From Pseudomonadota bacterium (GTDB lineage: Bacteria > Pseudomonadota > Gammaproteobacteria > Thiotrichales > Thiotrichaceae), in NCBI GenBank assembly GCA_002747455.1, contig PDPG01000045.1:17735-81734 (forward strand): a DNA stretch of 64,000 nt. The letters run 5' to 3'. Below, piece after piece: positions 28,946 through 37,469 of the stretch (its first letter is position 1; each line of letters starts with the position of its first letter). A program made the position numbers and the translations under genes. The notes below the pieces were generated by a model. That model had not been told where the DNA came from and did no database searches. It saw nothing but the letters and a program-made list of their open reading frames with translations.

Positions 28946-29557
28946 GATGATCAAGTCCTGAGTAACGCTTTGCAATGAGCGGCGCATTATTTCACAATCA
29001 AGCGCCGGCCCCAATCAGATTATTGGTGAAGTCTGATTGACTACCGGTAAAATCAGCACATTACACACGGTCGTTAAATGCACACCCATAACAAAATTTT
29101 TCCTTTATTAAAAAATTTAATAGACTCAACATTCACTTTTTCAGCTCAGGTTCAGCTATTTCTGTTCTAATTCACATGTCGATTATCATGAACATGATAT
29201 TGATCATAAAAACCCCATAAAACTAAGTGTATTTTTATCGAGTGCAATTAATTACATTTAACGTCCATTCAAATGAAAAATTATATTACGCCAAGTTAGA
29301 TCGTAACCTAGCCCATAACGGGCCGATAACGACCAATGTACATTAACAGTCATTTACAAATATTATTCAGCGCATTAACATCAACGCGCCTTGTGAGGTT
29401 AGGTCTGGCGAAGCAATATGGGAAGTACCGTCAGGCTGACAAAACTTTACCTTGGAGTGTTAATATCGCAAACTTGCCATATCTTCGTGGAACCTGAAGC
29501 CACGGGTGTGCGGAGTGGTGTATTCATGCTGAAGCAAGTGAAACACATTTATCTATT
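28946..29557. other. Large AT-rich intergenic region with a structured leader
   Basis: About 610 bases between two divergent genes with no credible coding sequence. The first two thirds are AT-rich and probably hold promoters for both genes. The part near 29401-29495 folds into a long imperfect hairpin listed separately. A short further hairpin (CGTGG / CCACG, 29486-29504) follows, then about 50 bases to the M23 peptidase start. Confidence 0.5.
29401..29495 (+). ncRNA. Candidate structured RNA or leader element
   Basis: AGGT, a symmetric 4-base internal loop, CGAAG, a 2-base bulge, ATATGG, one mismatch and AAG (29401-29425) pair with the mirror series CTT, CCATAT, CTTCG and ACCT at 29473-29495, giving about 18 base pairs closed by a roughly 47-base apical part that holds a small GTCAG/CTGAC hairpin. 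It lies 60-160 bases before the M23 peptidase gene. The fold could be a cis-acting leader or an independent small RNA. I do not recognise it as 6S, SRP, tmRNA or a known riboswitch. Confidence 0.4.
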
Positions 29558-31168
29558 ATGGAGCTGCCAGTCTTGAGTTCTCGAACAAAAGAAGCATCAG
29601 TCAATAACAATAAAAGCTGGGACGACGTATTAGCCTGTTATGATATTCAAAACCAGGAGTACCTTGGTTTTGATGAGCCACAAGCAGATGCTGTGTGCAA
29701 TGAGACAGCCGAAAAGGGCGCATCGCGCTGGACTGGTCGGGCCGCCATCTTTGTTGGCTGTGCAACGGCACTGGGTAATATCCCTTTACAGTCTTTCCTG
29801 CCGAATACTGCAGACAGTCAGTTTGAAATTGCCTTGGAGCATGGTGAGAGTTCGGCATCGCCTGTAACCACCAATGATGAAGCCAAACCTGCTCCCGCGG
29901 TTCAAGCCGCCTCGGTAAAATTGGCGACGCACGCCGCCGACAAACAGCAACTCTTAGTAAACAATATAGACGGTGATGCCGTATTGGAACTACCGCTCCC
30001 AAAACGTGCTCTGGAAACTTATACCGGCCACCAGCTTATCAATCCTGAAAGCACGTGGTATACGCATACCGTTCAACGATACGACAACCTGCACAATACC
30101 TTTACTCAGGTCAGGCAAGCTGCAATTTTGGATAAATTGCGTGGTATTGAGCCAATCAGAGAAGCATTAAAAGATATTAAGATGGGCACGATTGTTCGCG
30201 CCAAATCTTTTAATGGAAAATTAGAACAGCTCGCCTTCACGCCTGACAACAAAAGAAGCTTTGTTATCAAACCAGACGGAAAGGGTAGCTTTAGCGGTCA
30301 GTGGCAAGAGAAGGTGTTTGAAGTACGCCAAGCCAGAGCAACGTTCGTTGTTAAGAATGGACTGTTTCTTGATGGAAAAAGGGTTGATGTACCTAACAAC
30401 ATTATTCGTCAGGTAGTCAGCGTATTTGACTGGGATATAGACTTCTCCCACGATGTGCGTGTAGGTGACCAAGTGACCGTGGTGTACGAAAATATTTATC
30501 ACGATGGTGACTTGGTAGGCAGCCAGAATCTGTTGGCGGCGGAGTTCATTAATAAAGGCAAAATACACCGCACCATTCGCCATACCACTGAACGAGGGTT
30601 GACTGACTTCTTCACACCAGAAGGTCGGGAGATGAAACGTGCCTTTATCCGCACACCGGTTGAGCATGCGCGTGTTTCTTCCCACTTTAATCCAGGCCGT
30701 TTCCACCCCGTTCTTCACAAGATTCGTTCCCATAAAGGAACAGACTTTGCCGCACGCAGAGGCACACCGATTATCGCTACAGGCGATGGTGAAGTGCAGT
30801 TTAAAGGACGCAAGGGCGGCTATGGCAACACGATTATTTTAAAACACCGTGAAGGCTACACCACGCTCTATGCTCACATGTCCAAATTTAAAAAGAATTT
30901 GAAGCAGGGTCAAATTGTTGCCCAAGGTGATGTGATTGGTTATGTAGGCTCTACTGGACTGGCAACCGGCCCTCACCTGCATTATGAGTTCCGCAAGAAC
31001 AATATTCCTGCTGACCCAATGACCGTTAGACTGCCAAACAGTATGTCGCTAACCAAAAAGGAACTGGTGAAATTCAAAGCAGATGCTATCAACATGAAGT
31101 TGCAGCTGAATGTGTTACATCGTTTCGCGATGGAGAACTTCGATATTAATAGCGCAACGGGTGGTTAA
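29558..31168 (+). CDS. M23 family (LytM/MepM-like) peptidoglycan endopeptidase
   Basis: A 536-residue cell-wall peptidase. A cytosolic N-terminus of about 55 residues precedes a hydrophobic segment (AAIFVGCATALGNIPL). An OapA/LysM-like region beginning WYTHTVQRYDNLHNTF follows, then a C-terminal M23 domain with the zinc-binding HKGTDFAARRGTPI and HLHYEF motifs plus GNTIILKHREGYTTLYAHMS. It resembles MepM and probably cleaves cross-links during cell-wall growth. Located directly before anmK, which recycles anhydro-muropeptides, a fitting pair that is common in gammaproteobacteria. Confidence 0.93.
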   Translation: MELPVLSSRTKEASVNNNKSWDDVLACYDIQNQEYLGFDEPQADAVCNETAEKGASRWTGRAAIFVGCATALGNIPLQSFLPNTADSQFEIALEHGESSASPVTTNDEAKPAPAVQAASVKLATHAADKQQLLVNNIDGDAVLELPLPKRALETYTGHQLINPESTWYTHTVQRYDNLHNTFTQVRQAAILDKLRGIEPIREALKDIKMGTIVRAKSFNGKLEQLAFTPDNKRSFVIKPDGKGSFSGQWQEKVFEVRQARATFVVKNGLFLDGKRVDVPNNIIRQVVSVFDWDIDFSHDVRVGDQVTVVYENIYHDGDLVGSQNLLAAEFINKGKIHRTIRHTTERGLTDFFTPEGREMKRAFIRTPVEHARVSSHFNPGRFHPVLHKIRSHKGTDFAARRGTPIIATGDGEVQFKGRKGGYGNTIILKHREGYTTLYAHMSKFKKNLKQGQIVAQGDVIGYVGSTGLATGPHLHYEFRKNNIPADPMTVRLPNSMSLTKKELVKFKADAINMKLQLNVLHRFAMENFDINSATGG

Positions 31169-32282
31169 ATCACGGGATCGTGCCGAGTACTTTATCGGCA
31201 TAATGTCAGGAACCAGCATGGATGCAATTGATGCCGTGCTGGTTTGCTTCCGACCTGATCAAAGTATTGAAACATGCGAAACTTTCTCAACTCCCTTTCC
31301 TGAGGGTATCCGTCAGGCACTGACTCAGCTCATTACGCCTCACTGGGTCGGCACGTTGCAGGATGTAGCCACCCTCAATGCCACCCTAGGCAGTCTGTAC
31401 GCACATACCGCACAATCACTCATTGCAAAATCTAACATTCCCAAAGACAAGATCCTCGCCATTGGCAATCATGGTCAAACAATCTGGCACCAGCCAAAGC
31501 AGGCACCCTGTTTTAGCTGGCAATTGGGTGATGCTAACCAAATCGCCGAACTGACCGGCATAACAACCATCGCGGACTTTCGGAATCGTGATATTGCGGC
31601 TGGTGGAGAAGGAGCTCCACTGGTACCAGCATTTCACGAGGCGGTTTTTGCCTCAAAAAGCAAAGCGCGGGTAATCGTTAATATTGGCGGAATTTCTAAT
31701 CTCAGCCTATTAATTTCGGGAAAAGACACCATCGGTTTTGATACTGGCCCGGGGAATGGCTTAATGGATGCATGGTGCTTGAAACATCACGCTAAGCCGT
31801 ATGATCACAATGGTGTATGGGCTACAAGTGGCCAGTGCATCCCCTCACTTTTGAATCAGCTTTTACAAGATCCGTACTTTAATCGCCCCCACCCCAAGAG
31901 TACCGGCAAGGAGTATTTCAACCTTGACTGGCTGAGTGCTTATTTACAGCCAGAAATGGCCGCTCGTGACGTACAAACGACACTATTAGAGCTGACGGCC
32001 ATTAGTATTCAACAAAGTACCCTTCGGGCTGCCCCAAATGTTGATGAGCTATTTATCTGTGGTGGTGGTGCCAAGAACAGCGCACTGATGGCCCGACTGA
32101 AAGCACTGATGAAGCATGTGCGCGTGGATAAAACAGACGCGCTAGGAATAGACGCCAATTGGGTTGAGGCCATTGCCTTTGCCTGGCTTGCCAGACAAAC
32201 CCTGCACAGCCTCCCCGGCAACCTCCCCTCAGCGACGGGTGCAAGCGGCCCAAGAATTTTAGGCGCTATCTATCAAGCATAA
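31161..32282 (+). CDS. anmK: Anhydro-N-acetylmuramic acid kinase
   Basis: A 373-residue AnmK, which phosphorylates and opens 1,6-anhydroMurNAc in peptidoglycan recycling. Hallmarks are FIGIMSGTSMDAIDAVL at the N-terminus, GNHGQTIWH, NIGGISNLSLL, DTGPGNGLMDAW and PKSTGKEYFN. The GTG at 31161 overlaps the end of the M23 gene by 8 bases and gives a start like the E. coli protein. An upstream ATG in frame would add 17 residues buried in the previous gene. Confidence 0.94.
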   Translation: MVKSRDRAEYFIGIMSGTSMDAIDAVLVCFRPDQSIETCETFSTPFPEGIRQALTQLITPHWVGTLQDVATLNATLGSLYAHTAQSLIAKSNIPKDKILAIGNHGQTIWHQPKQAPCFSWQLGDANQIAELTGITTIADFRNRDIAAGGEGAPLVPAFHEAVFASKSKARVIVNIGGISNLSLLISGKDTIGFDTGPGNGLMDAWCLKHHAKPYDHNGVWATSGQCIPSLLNQLLQDPYFNRPHPKSTGKEYFNLDWLSAYLQPEMAARDVQTTLLELTAISIQQSTLRAAPNVDELFICGGGAKNSALMARLKALMKHVRVDKTDALGIDANWVEAIAFAWLARQTLHSLPGNLPSATGASGPRILGAIYQA

Positions 32283-32301
32283 ATCACACCCACCTTGCAC
32301 A

Positions 32302-33150
32302 TTAAGCTAACTGCACCGGAATATTGTCAATCAAACGAATATCCCCCATATAAGCCGCCGCAAGAATCACCAATGCCTTGTCATTGGCTGCTGCAGGCAT
32401 CAAGTCATTCGCATTACAAATCTGAATATAGTCGGATTGGAAACCAAGTCCGTCCAGCTCTGCCATTGCGGCATTTTGCAAGGATTGAAAATCTTTAACC
32501 CCTTCACTGAGCTGTATTTCGATATGTTGTAGTACCCGATATAAATTAGGTGCTTGTCGCCGCTGCGCCTGTGTCAAACGATTGTTACGTGAGCTCATTG
32601 CCAAACCATCTTTTTCCCGCATTGTGGGCACGGCTATAATCTCAATCGGTATATCCAAATCCTTGACCACCTGACGAACTAGCATCAACTGCTGAAAGTC
32701 TTTTTGGCCAAAGACAGCGTAATCAGGTGTAACAATATTAAACAGCTTGGTCACCACTGTCGCTACACCACGAAAATGACCGGGTCTTGAACTGCCCTCC
32801 AGCAAGCTACTGATTTTGGGCACATCAACATGCGTAACTAACCGACCGTGTGGATACATCTCTTGTGGCTCTGGTGCAAAGACCACATCCACTCCCAAGG
32901 CTTCTAACTGCGCAAGATCCGCCTCCATCGTGCGCGGATATTTGTCCAGATCATCCTGTTTTTCAAACTGTGTAGGATTCACGAAAATAGACACCACCTT
33001 GCGGGTAGCCTTGCCGTCGGCGCACTTCACCAATTCCAAATGGCCTGCGTGCAAGTTCCCCATTGTCGGCACCAAACCGATGGTTTCACCGGCACGTCGG
33101 TAGCTTTTGATCACTGACCGCAACTGGGCAATTGAGTGAACAAGCTGCAT
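32302..33150 (-). CDS. panC: Pantothenate synthetase
   Basis: A 282-residue PanC joining pantoate and beta-alanine with ATP to give pantothenate for coenzyme A. Visible motifs are VPTMGNLHAGHLELV (HIGH-like HAGH), IFVNPTQFEKQDDLDKYPRT, VFGQKDFQQLMLVRQ and the KMSKS-like MSSRN segment. The ATG has GAGGA upstream and starts one base after folK, so it is the last gene of a pcnB-folK-panC unit. Confidence 0.97.
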   Translation of the reverse strand: MQLVHSIAQLRSVIKSYRRAGETIGLVPTMGNLHAGHLELVKCADGKATRKVVSIFVNPTQFEKQDDLDKYPRTMEADLAQLEALGVDVVFAPEPQEMYPHGRLVTHVDVPKISSLLEGSSRPGHFRGVATVVTKLFNIVTPDYAVFGQKDFQQLMLVRQVVKDLDIPIEIIAVPTMREKDGLAMSSRNNRLTQAQRRQAPNLYRVLQHIEIQLSEGVKDFQSLQNAAMAELDGLGFQSDYIQICNANDLMPAAANDKALVILAAAYMGDIRLIDNIPVQLA

Positions 33151-33151
33151 A

Positions 33152-33673
33152 TCAGATATCCTCAGCTATTTTTAACAATGGTTTTACCGCTAACCGAACC
33201 AGGTCATTCTCCGAGACTCCCGTTAAACTCTCGGCCAAGGTGCTGCCATCAGGAAAGCACAGGGCTGGTTCCAGCTCATACAAAGGGTATAGTACAAACT
33301 CCCGTGACTTCATCCACGGATGCGGCACTTGAAGACGTGCTGTCTCTATTTGCTGCTGACCAAACAATAAAATGTCCAGATCCAACGTCCGTGCCGTCCA
33401 TTGCTCACCGCTTCGGACACGCCCGTGCTGTGTTTCTATCGACTGCAATAAATCAAGTAAAGGCTCTGCCGCCAAGCACGTTTCAAAACCGGCAACCGCA
33501 TTAGTATAGTCTGGCTGATCCTGTGGCCCGTGCGGCTTACTTTGATAAAAGGAAGAAATGCTCAAATTGCGAATGCTGGCATGATCCGCCAAGACCGCAA
33601 TCGCTGCCGTCAAGGTCTCCTCAGAGTCTCCCAGATTACTCCCTAAGCCGATGTAGCACTGTGTCCAAGTCAT
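33152..33673 (-). CDS. folK: 6-hydroxymethyl-dihydropterin pyrophosphokinase
   Basis: A 173-residue HPPK, which pyrophosphorylates 6-hydroxymethyl-dihydropterin in folate synthesis. It begins with the typical YIGLGSNLGDSEETL; YQSKPHGPQDQPDYTNAVAGFET and RTLDLDILLFG (magnesium ligands) and the PHPWMKSREFVLYPL signature follow. It overlaps pcnB by four bases (ATGA-type) and abuts panC. Confidence 0.96.
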   Translation of the reverse strand: MTWTQCYIGLGSNLGDSEETLTAAIAVLADHASIRNLSISSFYQSKPHGPQDQPDYTNAVAGFETCLAAEPLLDLLQSIETQHGRVRSGEQWTARTLDLDILLFGQQQIETARLQVPHPWMKSREFVLYPLYELEPALCFPDGSTLAESLTGVSENDLVRLAVKPLLKIAEDI

Positions 33674-34977
33674 GTTTTCGGTGAACTCTTACGCTTTTTT
33701 TTGCGCCGACGCTTTTTCTTGACGTACGGCGCTGCAGAACACATTTCTAACTGACGCTCGGCACTAACCTTCTGAAACGCCTCCCACCACAATGCATCAG
33801 CCTGTAGCTGTTCATTTTGCTCCGCCACTGCACGCAAACACAAAAAATCAAACGCCGCACGAAACCGCCGGTTCTCTAGAAACGGCATCGCTCGGCTACA
33901 GTTTTTCTGGTTAAAACGTGACTGTAACAACCAAATCTCGCGAGTGACATTGCTAAACCGACGGGGTATTGCTGTAAAGCGCATCTGATCCGCTAGCACA
34001 TCGTTTGCGGCCATTTGCATACATTGCAGATCTGGATAAGAAGCCTCACGGTAAGCCGCCTCAGCGGCTCTCATTGGCTTCCAAAGCATCACTGCAAACA
34101 AAAATGCGGGGGTTACAGACAGGCCCTCATTGATACGGTTGTCCGTATTTTTCAGTGAGTCATTCACTAAAGCCTGAAAGTGCCCACTGCTCTCTCGATG
34201 CAGAGCTTGCTCGGTCAGCGGAAACAGATTGGAAAATAATTCATAATCACGTAATAAAGTGAGCACATGCTGTGCCTGGCCACTGTGGAATAATTTCAAT
34301 GCTTCATCAAACAAACGAGCCGGTGCAATGTTTCTTAACAATGGTGCCAGTTGACGGATTGGCGTCTCACTATCGTGCTCAATGGAAAAGCCGAGCTTGG
34401 CAGCGAAGCGAATGGCCCGCAGCATTCGCACGGGATCTTCCCGATAACGGATCTCAGGGTCACCAATCAATCGTAACTGACGCTTTTCAATATCATCCAT
34501 GCCACCCACGAAGTCCAGAATTTGCTCATGCTGCACATCATAAAACAAGGCATTAACGGCAAAGTCACGGCGCAGCGCATCTTCGTTGATCGTACCATAG
34601 ACATTATCATGGATAATTCGCCCATCCCGCCCCACTTGCCCGGCATCCGATTCATCATGTGGCGCACGGAATGTCGCAACTTCGTAATACTCCCGCCCAA
34701 AATGCACATGTGCCAAACGAAAACGGCGACCAATAATGCGGGTACTGGGTAACACAGCCTTAATTTGTTCGGGGTGGGCACTGGTTGCAATATCAAAATC
34801 TTTTGGCTTATATCCCAATAACAAATCACGAACGCAACCACCGACCAGATAGGCATCATAACCGGCATCGTTTAGAGCTTGAAGAATGGTGAGTGCTCTG
34901 GGGTCAATCGCAGTTTTGCTCACACCCCACTTCGCTGCTGATAACACGACAGGTTCTGCTTGTTTATGCTTCAACAT
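33670..34977 (-). CDS. pcnB: Poly(A) polymerase I
   Basis: A 435-residue nucleotidyltransferase of the PcnB type that adds poly(A) tails to RNA for decay. The catalytic region is AYLVGGCVRDLLLGYKPKDFDIATSAHPEQ, followed by FRLAHVHFGREYYEVATFR and the RNA-binding RFAAKLGFSIE-type segment; the C-terminus is strongly basic (VKKKRRRKKKRKSSPKT), like other PcnBs. The ATG at 34977 has GGGA six bases upstream; an upstream in-frame GTG is less likely. First of pcnB-folK-panC. Confidence 0.95.
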   Translation of the reverse strand: MLKHKQAEPVVLSAAKWGVSKTAIDPRALTILQALNDAGYDAYLVGGCVRDLLLGYKPKDFDIATSAHPEQIKAVLPSTRIIGRRFRLAHVHFGREYYEVATFRAPHDESDAGQVGRDGRIIHDNVYGTINEDALRRDFAVNALFYDVQHEQILDFVGGMDDIEKRQLRLIGDPEIRYREDPVRMLRAIRFAAKLGFSIEHDSETPIRQLAPLLRNIAPARLFDEALKLFHSGQAQHVLTLLRDYELFSNLFPLTEQALHRESSGHFQALVNDSLKNTDNRINEGLSVTPAFLFAVMLWKPMRAAEAAYREASYPDLQCMQMAANDVLADQMRFTAIPRRFSNVTREIWLLQSRFNQKNCSRAMPFLENRRFRAAFDFLCLRAVAEQNEQLQADALWWEAFQKVSAERQLEMCSAAPYVKKKRRRKKKRKSSPKT

Positions 34978-35055
34978 TGGTTTCCCATAAATCAGATATC
35001 CGACTGCCCAAGACACGACACTTGATAGGCAACAGCGCGGATAATAACACAGTTT

Positions 35056-35535
35056 TCAAGGGATTATGCTCCTCGCCATCACTAAAGCGTCTTCCCTACC
35101 CTGATCTGCCGGATAGTAATTCTTGCGCAAACCGATTTCGTTAAAACCTACTGATTGATACAAAGCCAGTGCGGCCGCATTGGATGGTCGTACCTCCAGA
35201 AAGCACATATTGGCCTTATACAAGCTACCGGCAAGCTGAAACGCTCGGTTTAATAAATTCCGCCCCCAACCTTGGCCTTGCAACTCAGGATGCACACACA
35301 GATTCAATATGTGCATTTCGTCCACCATGACGGACAAAAACAGATACCCCTTGATGGCATGGTTAATTTCTAAAACCCAGCCATGATAATGCTTGGCCTG
35401 CAGACAATTCTGCATGACTTTCTCAGTCCAAGGGTACGGATAAGCCAGCCGCTCAACCACCATCACCTCGGGAAGATCTTTTAACTCCATCGGGCGCAAT
35501 AACGACTGGTCACTGCAAGCTGTTGCTGTATTCAC
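35056..35535 (-). CDS. rimI: Ribosomal protein S18-alanine N-acetyltransferase
   Basis: A 159-residue GNAT acetyltransferase of the RimI type, which acetylates the N-terminal alanine of S18. Signature elements are MELKDLPEVMVVERLAYPYPWTE, ILNLCVHPELQGQGWGRNLL (acetyl-CoA loop) and FLEVRPSNAAALALYQSVGF. The GTG at 35535 is chosen because it overlaps the upstream stop in a GTGA four-base junction and gives normal length; an in-frame ATG further up would add 39 residues inside the previous gene. Confidence 0.93.
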   Translation of the reverse strand: MNTATACSDQSLLRPMELKDLPEVMVVERLAYPYPWTEKVMQNCLQAKHYHGWVLEINHAIKGYLFLSVMVDEMHILNLCVHPELQGQGWGRNLLNRAFQLAGSLYKANMCFLEVRPSNAAALALYQSVGFNEIGLRKNYYPADQGREDALVMARSIIP

Positions 35536-36476
35536 GACACCACCCGCTTCGCCAGTTGCAGATCTTGCCAGACAAGTGCCTTCAGCCGAGGCTGTCGGAG
35601 CAGATAAGCAGGGTGATAAGTGACAATAATCGGTGCGGCAAACCCTGGACACTGATGGGGCTGCTGTCGGAGACGCGCCATTGGCTCAGAGCTGGCTAAA
35701 ATTTGCTGAGCAGTATCCCGCCCCATGAGTACGATAATCTCCGGCTTTAGTAATTCGGCCTCACGTTGCAAATAAGGCAAGCAACTTCTGGCTTGATCCG
35801 GTTCTGGTGAGCGATCCACCGGCGGACGATATTTGAGCAAATTTGTCATATACACGTCGCTGCCATCCAGCCCCAAACTCAGCAACATGGCCGCCAACAG
35901 CTCACCCGATTTACCCGTAAATACCTGCTTCGCCCACACGTCTTCCAGCCGTGGAATATCGCCAACAATCATCCACTTCGCCTGCCTGTTACCACGACCA
36001 AATACCAATGGTTGCCGATCGTCACCGGCAATACGGGCTGTCATCGCCTGCTCTAACTCCTCCCAACCCAATGTATCAAAGTCTTGTGGCGGAGCAATAG
36101 GCGCCGGTGTCTCTGATACGGTTTCATCATCCAGACTGGCTGCAATCTCTGCAATTTTTGCCGATACGTTGGGAGGCATGACGCGCCCCTGCTGTAAACC
36201 CTGAATTAACTCGTTGGCCGCCTGAAAACCCTTGCTATGTGCGACAGTGTCAGTAGGATGTGATGCGGTGCCAGTTGCAGGTTCTACAGATTCCTTTGTC
36301 ACCTCATCACTCAGTAACTCAACCACTGCCGATAAAGATGAGACCTGCTGCGAATTATCCTCTATCACTGCCGTTTGATCATTTTCTGTAAAATCAGGCA
36401 CAGCCATATCGCGGGGAATCCATACCGGAATCCCCATTGCATTCAGATACTCTATTTGCCGCTGACTAACAGGCAA
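35532..36476 (-). CDS. Uracil-DNA glycosylase family 4-like protein with HolD-like N-terminus
   Basis: A 314-residue protein. Its C-terminal 180 residues have the family 4 UDG fold: VFGRGNRQAKWMIVGD, FTGKSGELLAAMLLSLGL, YMTNLLKYRPP, a Cys-containing SCLPYLQRE and the HPAYLLR motif. The usual GEAPG catalytic motif reads GDIPR, and the first two iron-sulfur cysteines of family 4 are missing, so activity is doubtful. Residues 5-23 (QRQIEYLNAMGIPVWIPRD) resemble the chi-binding N-terminal peptide of E. coli HolD (psi). It lies directly upstream of rimI, exactly the position of holD in E. coli. It may therefore serve as the DNA polymerase III psi subunit (inference). Confidence 0.7.
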   Translation of the reverse strand: MPVSQRQIEYLNAMGIPVWIPRDMAVPDFTENDQTAVIEDNSQQVSSLSAVVELLSDEVTKESVEPATGTASHPTDTVAHSKGFQAANELIQGLQQGRVMPPNVSAKIAEIAASLDDETVSETPAPIAPPQDFDTLGWEELEQAMTARIAGDDRQPLVFGRGNRQAKWMIVGDIPRLEDVWAKQVFTGKSGELLAAMLLSLGLDGSDVYMTNLLKYRPPVDRSPEPDQARSCLPYLQREAELLKPEIIVLMGRDTAQQILASSEPMARLRQQPHQCPGFAAPIIVTYHPAYLLRQPRLKALVWQDLQLAKRVVS

Positions 36477-36529
36477 GGTTTACACGCTGCACGTTATTTA
36501 TGGCTCCGCACCAGCCTGCCACAGCCTGT

Positions 36530-37330
36530 TTATTCATCATCTTTTGGTAAGGAAATGGTTGGGACACTTTTAACGTAACCAAAACGTCGCAATACATAGA
36601 ATACGGGGCCAGACAGTGCGTAAATCAAAAATACGCTGAACAACACTTTGGGTGGGTCAATCGCGGTCAGAGAGAATGCAAGCAATATCACCAGCACCGC
36701 AATATACGGAACCTTGCTCCGATAATCGAAGTCCTTAAAGCTGGTATAAAGCACATTGCTCACCATCAATAAGCCCGCGCAGAAAGTCATGAGTAAAGCC
36801 GGAATTTGAACCGAGCGCCCTGTGACATCCAGTCCTGAAAAGAACCACACCATGCCCACCATAATGGCCGCCGAGGCGGGGCTGGGCAAGCCCACAAAGT
36901 AACGCTTATCCACTTCTTCAATTTGCACATTAAACCGTGCCAAGCGCAGCGCCGCGCAAGCAACATAGATAAATGCAGCCATCCACCCGACTTTCCCCCA
37001 CGCAGTTGAGTAATTTGCCATATGCACCAAAGCCCACTGATAAATTACAATGGCCGGGGCGACACCAAATGACACCAAATCGGATAGACTGTCCAGTTGT
37101 GCGCCAAATTCGGACTGTGTATTCGTCCAGCGAGCCACCCGACCGTCTGCACCATCCAGGACCATCGCAACAAACACAGCGACCGCTGCATCCTCGAACC
37201 GTCCATTAATTGCAGCCAAAATAGCATAAAAGCCGCTAAACATGGCGGCAGTTGTAATTAGATTTGGCAATACGTAAACGCCCTTAGGCGGCGTGCTTTT
37301 TTCTCTAGTCATGGCCGCTATTATTAACAC
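36530..37330 (-). CDS. pssA: CDP-diacylglycerol-serine O-phosphatidyltransferase
   Basis: A 266-residue membrane enzyme making phosphatidylserine. The CDP-alcohol phosphotransferase motif is complete: DGADGRVARWTNTQSEFGAQLDSLSD. Hydrophobic segments fill the rest, and VGLPSPASAAIMVGM is typical of bacterial type II PssA. The start is a GTG with AAGGG five bases upstream; an ATG six codons later is possible. Transcribed toward the UDG/psi-like gene. Confidence 0.93.
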   Translation of the reverse strand: MLIIAAMTREKSTPPKGVYVLPNLITTAAMFSGFYAILAAINGRFEDAAVAVFVAMVLDGADGRVARWTNTQSEFGAQLDSLSDLVSFGVAPAIVIYQWALVHMANYSTAWGKVGWMAAFIYVACAALRLARFNVQIEEVDKRYFVGLPSPASAAIMVGMVWFFSGLDVTGRSVQIPALLMTFCAGLLMVSNVLYTSFKDFDYRSKVPYIAVLVILLAFSLTAIDPPKVLFSVFLIYALSGPVFYVLRRFGYVKSVPTISLPKDDE

Positions 37331-37469
37331 AGATACCCTTAAAAAAAAATGACTCAGAGTAGTAATTCACCACTCTGCCAATCTGATTTAACTTACAGAA
37401 GGTAACGTGTATAGTCAGACCACTTTGCAGATAAACGCTAATCACATCCCAGCAAACTGAGTCACTGCC

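Noticed and set aside
29401..29557. 6S RNA, SRP RNA, tmRNA or a known riboswitch
   Set aside because: The characteristic conserved segments (for example the SRP GGAAG-GGAAGCAG loop or tmRNA tRNA-like ends) are missing, so the hairpin is reported as an unknown structure only.
37350..37464. TGACTCAG / CTGAGTCA inverted repeat between pssA and oligopeptidase B
   Set aside because: Only 8 bp with nearly 100 bases between arms; this can arise by chance and no regulator fits it.
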